The notes under the pieces were generated by a model. It saw only the letters and a program-made list of their open reading frames with translations, did not search any database and was not told where the DNA came from. Of a DNA stretch of 41,506 nucleotides, positions 36,299-41,506 are shown one piece after another. Within the stretch, counting starts at the first letter, position 1; every line of letters starts with the position of its first letter. Source of the stretch: Chloroflexota bacterium (GTDB lineage: Bacteria; Chloroflexota; Chloroflexia; QHBQ01). The translations under genes and the position numbers were made by a program. The DNA is taken from contig JANXYP010000414.1 in assembly GCA_025355955.1 (NCBI GenBank), positions 1 through 41,506 of the forward strand, written 5' to 3'.

Positions 36299-36383
36299 GG
36301 GTGCAGTTCATCAAATTGCTATGTGTCGTAGGGGCGGATTGCGTCCGCCCTGATGCGAATCACAAGCTGATGAACTGCACCCT
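36299..36383. mobile_element. Family 4 MITE with 15-bp inverted ends and 8-bp direct repeats
   Basis: The ends GGGTGCAGTTCATCA and TGATGAACTGCACCC are perfect. CGCCTTTT flanks it on both sides (36291-36298 and 36384-36391), as expected of a target-site duplication. The centre is a GTAGGGGCGGATTGCG core hairpin. It lies against the glgB promoter. Confidence 0.85.
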
Positions 36384-36389
36384 CGCCTT

Positions 36390-36418
36390 TTGCACCCCCT
36401 GCCAGTAGGGAGTATAAT
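36390..36418 (+). promoter_or_regulatory. Promoter of glgB
   Basis: TTGCAC (36390-36395) and TATAAT (36413-36418) are 17 bp apart, 31 bases before the ATG. The first two T bases of the -35 belong to the right-hand copy of the direct repeat of the adjacent MITE. Confidence 0.75.
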
Positions 36419-36449
36419 CAGCGCATCAACAGTAAGGGGGAGCGCAGCT

Positions 36450-38843
36450 ATGGCAGACACCTCACTCAATGAACAGTTGGATAGCATCCGGCAGGCGCGG
36501 CACAATTCACCCTACGATGTGCTGGGGCCGCACCCTAACGCCGCTGGCAAGGGGACGACGGTGCGTGTGTTTGTACCGCGCACCCGCAGCGTCGAGCTAG
36601 TCGCCGACGGCAAAGCCTACCCGATGGCAAGGTTGGCGGGCAGCGATCTGTTTGAGGTGACTGCGCCACAGCAAGCGGGCGATGCTTACCACCTGCGTGT
36701 GGTGGACGCGGATGGGCGCGCCTACGTTGCCGACGACCCCTACCGCTTTCCCCTGCAACTAAGTGAGTTCGACCTGTATCTGATTGGCGAGGGAACGCAC
36801 TACCAGACCTACGAGAAGCTAGGCGCACACATTATCACCGTAGAGGGGGTAGAGGGGGTACATTTTGCGGTGTGGGGGCCAAACGCGGCGCGAATCAGCG
36901 TGGTGGGTGACTTCAACCAGTGGGATGGGCGGGCGCATCCGATGCAGTTGCGGGGCAGCAGCGGCATCTGGGAGCTATTCGTGCCGGGGCTGGGCCAGGG
37001 CGCGCTCTACAAGTACGAGGTGCGCGCCCAGAATGGCGGCCTCTTCACCAAATCCGACCCCTACGGCTTCGCCGCTGAGATGCGCCCCAGCACCGCCAGC
37101 ATGGTGTGGGATGTGAACCTGCACCAGTGGGGCGATAGTGACTGGGTAGAGCAGCGCCCGCAGCGCCAGGCTTTGGACGCACCGATTTCGATATATGAGG
37201 TGCATCTTGGCTCGTGGCAGCGCACGCAGGATCCCCCACCCAACCTCCCGCGAGATGGTGGGGGAGTAACCAACCCCCCTCATATAGGCGCTACCAATCA
37301 ATCCCCTCCTGATATTGGGGCAGCAAATCAATCCCCCCCCGATATTGGGGCAGCAAATCAATCCCCCTCCAATATAGAGCGCGCTGCTAATCAATCCCCT
37401 CCCGTTATAGGAGGGGTAAGGGGGGGGAGTGAGGGGCGACCGCTGACTTACCGCGAACTGGCGGATACGCTCATCCCCTACGTCAAGAGCCTGGGCTACA
37501 CCCACATCGAACTGCTGCCCATCAGCGAACACCCCTTCGACGGCTCATGGGGCTATCAGACGGTTGGCTATTATGCGCCCACCTCGCGCTTTGGCACACC
37601 GGAAGACTTCCAGTATTTCGTGGATCAAGCCCACCAGGCGGATCTCGGCGTGCTGCTCGACTGGGTGCCAGCCCACTTTCCCAAAGATGGACATGGCCTG
37701 GTCTACTTCGATGGCACTCACCTGTATGAACACGCCGACCCCCGTCGCGGCGAACACAAGGAGTGGGGAACGCTGATCTTCAACTATGGGCGCAGCGAGG
37801 TACGCAACTTCCTGCTCTCCAACGCGCTGTTCTGGCTCGACAAGTACCACCTCGACGGCTATCGGGTGGATGCGGTCAGCGCGATGCTCTACCTCGACTA
37901 CAACCGCGACCCCGGCCAGTGGCTACCCAACGCTTACGGCGGACGCGAGAATCTGGAAGCGATTGACTTCCTGCGCCGCTTCAACGAACTGGTGCATGGC
38001 AGCTACCCTGGGGCGCTGACCGTGGCCGAGGAGTCCACCGATTGGCCGATGGTTTCACGGCCTACCTACCTGGGCGGGCTGGGCTTCAGCTTGAAGTGGA
38101 ACATGGGTTGGATGCACGACATCCTCGATTACCTATCGCTCGATCCCGTCTATCGCCGCTACCATCACAACAAATTGACCTTCAGTCTGATGTACGCTTT
38201 CAGCGAAAACTTTGTGCTGGCCCTTTCGCACGACGAGGTGGTTCACCTGAAGGGTTCGCTGCTGGCGAAGATGCCTGGCGACACCTGGCAGCAGTTCGCC
38301 AACCTGCGGCTGCTGTTTGGTTATATGTGGGGTCATCCCGGCAAGAAGCTGCTGTTCATGGGCATGGAGTTTGGGCAGGGGCGAGAGTGGAACTACGCCA
38401 CCAGCCTCGACTGGCACCAGGCGGACTGGGAACCGCATCACGGCGTGACCGCCTGGCTGCGCGACCTGAACGCGCTATACCACGCTGAAGCGGCGTTGCA
38501 TGAGGTGGACTTTAGCTGGGATGGTTTCGAGTGGCTGGAAGCCGATGACAGCGACAACAGCGTGCTGTCCTTCATCCGTCGCGCCAAAAACGGCGATGAG
38601 ATCGTCGTAGTCTGTAACTTCACGCCAATGGTGCGCGAGGGCTATCACGTGCCGGTGCCACAGGCGGGCGAATACCGCGAGCTGCTCAACAGCGATGCCG
38701 CCGACTACTGGGGCAGCGGCGTGGGCAACAACGGCGTGGCGCGGGCTGAGGCCACCCCACACGGCAACTATCCCGCCACGCTTATCCTGACCCTGCCGCC
38801 GCTGGGGGTGCTGATGCTGAAGCGCACTTCGGAGAACCGCTAG
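36450..38843 (+). CDS. glgB: 1,4-alpha-glucan branching enzyme
   Basis: The start is ATG 36450, with AAGGGGGAG upstream. The product is 797 residues, longer than the usual 630-730. It has an N-terminal carbohydrate-binding module ([11 protein letters not shown]), a CBM48 domain ([20 protein letters not shown]), then the GH13 barrel: [16 protein letters not shown] with nucleophile Asp474, AEES with the acid Glu near 527, and ALSHDEVVH with the third acid; the all-beta C-terminal domain ends the protein. It makes alpha-1,6 branches in glycogen. Residues about 261-328, between [10 protein letters not shown] and [10 protein letters not shown], are an insertion of four or five 10-residue repeats ([10 protein letters not shown] type). 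DUF3800 follows after two bases. Confidence 0.95.
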   Translation: MADTSLNEQLDSIRQARHNSPYDVLGPHPNAAGKGTTVRVFVPRTRSVELVADGKAYPMARLAGSDLFEVTAPQQAGDAYHLRVVDADGRAYVADDPYRFPLQLSEFDLYLIGEGTHYQTYEKLGAHIITVEGVEGVHFAVWGPNAARISVVGDFNQWDGRAHPMQLRGSSGIWELFVPGLGQGALYKYEVRAQNGGLFTKSDPYGFAAEMRPSTASMVWDVNLHQWGDSDWVEQRPQRQALDAPISIYEVHLGSWQRTQDPPPNLPRDGGGVTNPPHIGATNQSPPDIGAANQSPPDIGAANQSPSNIERAANQSPPVIGGVRGGSEGRPLTYRELADTLIPYVKSLGYTHIELLPISEHPFDGSWGYQTVGYYAPTSRFGTPEDFQYFVDQAHQADLGVLLDWVPAHFPKDGHGLVYFDGTHLYEHADPRRGEHKEWGTLIFNYGRSEVRNFLLSNALFWLDKYHLDGYRVDAVSAMLYLDYNRDPGQWLPNAYGGRENLEAIDFLRRFNELVHGSYPGALTVAEESTDWPMVSRPTYLGGLGFSLKWNMGWMHDILDYLSLDPVYRRYHHNKLTFSLMYAFSENFVLALSHDEVVHLKGSLLAKMPGDTWQQFANLRLLFGYMWGHPGKKLLFMGMEFGQGREWNYATSLDWHQADWEPHHGVTAWLRDLNALYHAEAALHEVDFSWDGFEWLEADDSDNSVLSFIRRAKNGDEIVVVCNFTPMVREGYHVPVPQAGEYRELLNSDAADYWGSGVGNNGVARAEATPHGNYPATLILTLPPLGVLMLKRTSENR
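37230..37433. repeat. Minisatellite of palindromic units inside glgB
   Basis: Units of about 30 bp beginning AATCAATCCCC and ending in GATATTGGGG or TATAGGAGGGG are tandem; the last has a perfect CCCCTCC/GGAGGGG hairpin. A 30-bp period keeps the reading frame. Sequence and composition are like intergenic palindromes, unlike glgB. Confidence 0.85.
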
Positions 38844-38845
38844 CT

Positions 38846-39595
38846 ATGTATCTTATGTACGTTGACGAGAGTGGCGACCCTGGTATGAGCGCCGCCTCAC
38901 CTTCACCTTACTTTGTGCTAACTGGGTTGGTAGTTCACGAACTTGATTGGCACAGCTACTTGCAGCAAATCCTTGACTTCCGCAAGCTGGTGGATCACGA
39001 GTTCCACTTCCCTGCAGGTGCGGAGATGCACGCTGGCCCGCTCATCTACAACTCTGCCAGCAAAATACCAGTGGGTAAGAGGCTGAATATTATCCGTGAC
39101 TTCGCTGATAAACTTGCCACTATGGACAACTTGCGGATCATCAACGTTGCGATCAAAAAGAGGAGGAAACCACCAAGCTACGATATATTTGCGGTGGCAT
39201 GGAGAACTCTAATTCAAAGGTTCGAGGATACACTAGAGGAACGAAACTTTCCCGGCCCGAAAAGCTATGCAGAAAAAGGAATGATCTTTCCTGACCAAAC
39301 CTCACAAGGTAAGCTAACGCAGCTACTCGACGCAATGCGCCAGGCGAATCCTCATCGTAAAGGGGCAGCCAGAGAGCAGGCTATAGTCAACATGGTGGAA
39401 GAACCAGTATTCTGCAACTCAGCAACCTCACATTATATCCAGGCTGCCGATGTTGCATCCTATCTGGCCTATCAGTACCTGGCACCCAACACAATAATGA
39501 AACACTACACCGGATATAACTACTTCACACGTCTTGATCCCGTGCTGCTCAAAGCTGCATCGAACAAAGCACTAGATGGCATTGTTCATTTGTAG
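38846..39595 (+). CDS. DUF3800 protein
   Basis: The 249-residue product starts at ATG 38846, two bases after the glgB stop. The N-terminus YLMYVDESGDPG (Asp7, Glu8, Asp11) is the DUF3800 signature, an RNase H-like fold with acidic residues; a second conserved region near the end has HYIQAADVASYLAYQYL, with the Asp typical of the fourth acidic position. Family members are often on mobile or defence-related DNA, and nuclease activity is suspected, not shown. From about 39100 the gene is clearly more AT-rich than glgB, hinting at separate origin. Confidence 0.85.
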   Translation: MYLMYVDESGDPGMSAASPSPYFVLTGLVVHELDWHSYLQQILDFRKLVDHEFHFPAGAEMHAGPLIYNSASKIPVGKRLNIIRDFADKLATMDNLRIINVAIKKRRKPPSYDIFAVAWRTLIQRFEDTLEERNFPGPKSYAEKGMIFPDQTSQGKLTQLLDAMRQANPHRKGAAREQAIVNMVEEPVFCNSATSHYIQAADVASYLAYQYLAPNTIMKHYTGYNYFTRLDPVLLKAASNKALDGIVHL

Positions 39596-39606
39596 GCAAA
39601 AATAGA

Positions 39607-39774
39607 GGGGTGGCGTTACGTCTGAGAAGTTCTAACTCATTACTACTAACCACAAGCAGCCCTTTGCTCACCTACGAGCAAGCTGAACTTGGACTATGCA
39701 GATAATGAACCAGTTTGGAAGTGAGCATTAGCCAAAGGTTCATGCTTACAACCAAATCAGAGCGTAACGCCCCC
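39607..39774. mobile_element. Possible MITE with 17-bp imperfect inverted ends
   Basis: GGTGGCGTTACGTCTGA at the left matches the reverse complement of TCAGAGCGTAACGCCCCC at the right with two differences. The element is 168 bp and non-coding, with a small GCTC/GAGC hairpin inside. It fills most of the gap between DUF3800 and the GNAT gene. It lacks the GTAGGGGCG core, so it is a separate family. Confidence 0.55.
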
Positions 39775-39841
39775 AGGAGGTTCTACTAGTCAGTTTACCC
39801 GACGTTGGTACCTAGTTGTATTATACTAGACAACCCGCACA

Positions 39842-40684
39842 TTGTCAAGAAAGGATTATGCTCTGACTCACATACTGACCAACCCCAGTGGACCCGAATT
39901 GTTCGCCGCAATGGAGGCCAACTACTTCGCCTACCCGGTTGGCTTCGCCTGCCTGGCCTGCGTGGAGTTGCACGAGGAGCCGGGGCTGACCTGGTTCATC
40001 TCTGGCGGCCCGCCTGGCAATGGCGTGCATATCACCCAGCTGGCACCGGAGCAAATTGATGCCACCATCGAGCGGGTGCAGCAACACTTCAGGGCGAAAG
40101 GGCGGCGCACGCTTGTCTGGCAGGTGCTGCCCGCCACCCGCCCGGCCAACCTGGGCGACTACCTGCTAGCGCACGGTTTCAAGTTGAATGGCGAGGAGCC
40201 GTTTATGGTTGCCGACCTCAACGAGCGAAACGCGCAGATTAACACCCCAGCCAATCTTCGCGTCAAGCGCGTGAGTGATGCAGACACGTTGAGCGATTGG
40301 TGCCGCGCCTCCGCTGCTGGCTTTGGCGCAGGCGTGGAAGATATACAGATATACCACGATGCCTACGCCTGCCTCGGCTTCGACCTTGAAGGGGCGTGGC
40401 AACACTACGTCGGCTATCTCGACAACGAGGCGGTTACGTCGTCAACCCTGCTGCTGGCGGATGGCATTGCCGGTATCTACGATGTCAGCACCGTGCCTTC
40501 GGCGCGACGGCATGGCTTGGGCAGAGCTATTACCCGCGCCGCGATACAAGAAGCGCAAGCACGCGGCTACCGCTACGCTACCTTGCAGGCTTCGCCCCAG
40601 GGATATGAAGTTTACCGCAAGCTAGGGTTTGAGGAGAGGTTTCGGCGGGTTGATTACGTGTGGCAGGCCGATAAGGGGGGTTGA
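39842..40684 (+). CDS. GNAT-family acetyltransferase (two-domain)
   Basis: The frame opens at TTG 39842, giving 280 residues; CTG 39863 has a better-placed AAAGGA, so the exact start is unsure. The N-terminal half (ELFAAMEANYFAYPVGF, HEEPGLTWFISGGP, LVWQVLPATRPANLGDYLL) is a degenerate GNAT fold. The C-terminal half has IAGIYDVSTVPSARRHGLGR with the acetyl-CoA loop RRHGLGRA, AIQEAQARGYRYATLQAS, and YEVYRKLGFEERFRRVDY. The substrate is unknown. The stop is one base before the next ATG. Confidence 0.85.
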   Translation: MSRKDYALTHILTNPSGPELFAAMEANYFAYPVGFACLACVELHEEPGLTWFISGGPPGNGVHITQLAPEQIDATIERVQQHFRAKGRRTLVWQVLPATRPANLGDYLLAHGFKLNGEEPFMVADLNERNAQINTPANLRVKRVSDADTLSDWCRASAAGFGAGVEDIQIYHDAYACLGFDLEGAWQHYVGYLDNEAVTSSTLLLADGIAGIYDVSTVPSARRHGLGRAITRAAIQEAQARGYRYATLQASPQGYEVYRKLGFEERFRRVDYVWQADKGG

Positions 40685-40685
40685 A

Positions 40686-41506
40686 ATGGAAGAGCGTAAG
40701 TTCAAGCAACAGGATTGGGAACGCCGGATAAACAGCCTTGAGCCAGCGGCAGAGGTGGGTTACGTCAAACGCCTCAACCTCAGCCAGACAACTGGCGAGC
40801 ATACGGTCGAATTGGTGTGGGTCTGCGCCGACCAGGACGCTATCGCAATGGAATACAGCATTAACTATTCTGGTCATATGTTGTATCAGATGCCCCTCCT
40901 CACTGGAAACAAAGGCCAGATCTACTGGTCAGGTGGTGGCCCCGGGATCAGAGATGGGCGCATTTATTATCATTATTTGCGTGAAAATGAAACAGATAAT
41001 GGGGATACACTAAACCTCCATTTGGAGCTACTTGCCTCTACATCCAAGCAGTTCTACAAAGATTTTGTAAGCTGGATCATTCATGATGTGGTTATCGCTA
41101 AAAGGGACACGCTGCCGGATGTTCGAGAATATGTAAAGGGCGAGCCTCAAAAGCCACCGCTCACTGATGAGGTGTTCGGCCCTTTTAGCTTCGACTTCAG
41201 CGTGCCGGTCTATGATTTCAGCGAAACCACCGTGAACCAGACGATAATGGTGGAGGGCGTGCTAGTAACGCTAGAACGGGTGCGGCTAACCCCTTTGCAG
41301 GCACAATTCGTCTTCGAGTTCGACCAGACGGCAAACCCGAAGATCCTGGCTAGAGACTTGTTTACCGGCATGTGGCTTGCGGGCGACGGCTGGGAGTTGC
41401 CAATAGTAGGTGGCAATGTTGAAGGCGACGGCAAGGCTTGGACAAGTTCCAGTCGGATGTTTCTCGCCGATAAAACTGGTGAGGTAAGGCTACTTGTGGG
41501 TAACAC
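40686..41506 (+). CDS. Unidentified beta-rich protein, cut by the right edge
   Basis: From ATG 40686 (AGGGGGG upstream) the frame stays open to the window end, giving at least 273 residues. It starts MEERKFKQQDWERRINSLEP and has no signal peptide or membrane helix in the visible part. Two strand-rich modules follow: VELVWVCADQDAIAMEYSIN with a long acidic-basic loop, and VNQTIMVEGVLVTLERVRLT, which is like the DUF4179/DUF5643-type domains found outside the membrane in anti-sigma-like proteins. Translation is probably coupled to the GNAT gene. Function unknown. Confidence 0.6.
   Translation, partial: MEERKFKQQDWERRINSLEPAAEVGYVKRLNLSQTTGEHTVELVWVCADQDAIAMEYSINYSGHMLYQMPLLTGNKGQIYWSGGGPGIRDGRIYYHYLRENETDNGDTLNLHLELLASTSKQFYKDFVSWIIHDVVIAKRDTLPDVREYVKGEPQKPPLTDEVFGPFSFDFSVPVYDFSETTVNQTIMVEGVLVTLERVRLTPLQAQFVFEFDQTANPKILARDLFTGMWLAGDGWELPIVGGNVEGDGKAWTSSSRMFLADKTGEVRLLVGN

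Overview
The window looks like chromosomal DNA of a Chloroflexota bacterium (inference). It is GC-rich and has short intergenic spaces. Three secreted proteins share one C-terminal block of three SLH domains behind a Thr/Pro-rich linker. Other genes include LolA-like lipoproteins, a RecD2-type helicase, a MoxR/DUF58/transglutaminase operon and a GH13 glycogen branching enzyme. I saw no rRNA, tRNA, CRISPR array, intact transposase or prophage gene.

Layout. 1-4800: the tail of an unknown gene, a secreted 14-repeat FG-GAP/VCBS protein with SLH domains, a decayed MmeI-like methyltransferase, a mobile palindrome and a lipoprotein. 5300-6100: a RelE-type toxin/antitoxin pair with its own promoter. 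6200-11950: a minus-strand run of SWIM zinc-finger protein, unknown protein, ssb, BtrH/DUF4872 protein and recD2. It has a near-consensus promoter and an SOS-like palindrome at the presumed transcription start. 12500-18700: a minus-strand surface cluster of a seven-repeat propeller-SLH protein, a lipoprotein, a decayed paralogue, a glycine-rich repeat protein and a short SLH protein. 19000-21460: an HTH-STAND-TPR regulator with 10-bp iterons at its promoter. 21500-23690: a coupled operon of a PD-(D/E)XK-like protein, hpt and an RsmC-like methyltransferase. 24040-26030: a membrane protein and a tandem GNAT protein. 26290-31340: moxR, DUF58 and tgpA-like genes. 31760-33970: two Wzz-type proteins and a CpsD-like kinase. 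34490-35760: a secreted Ig-like/LGFP-like protein. 36450-39600: glgB and a DUF3800 gene. 39840-end: a GNAT protein and a gene that runs off the window.

The most unusual content is between the genes. A large family of short palindromes shares a GTAGGGGCG...CGCCC core and occurs bare or nested in at least four sets of longer terminal inverted repeats; one copy has 8-bp flanking direct repeats. Heptamer tandem repeats of differing sequence start at or just after many stop codons, often followed by a core hairpin that in two places ends in a T-run. Together they look like interchangeable 3'-end cassettes. Related palindromes or repeats have entered coding sequence in frame in glgB, the STAND gene, the PD-(D/E)XK-like gene, the 3' end of the rsmC-like gene and the propeller-SLH gene.

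All functions come from motif recognition by eye. No database search was run.
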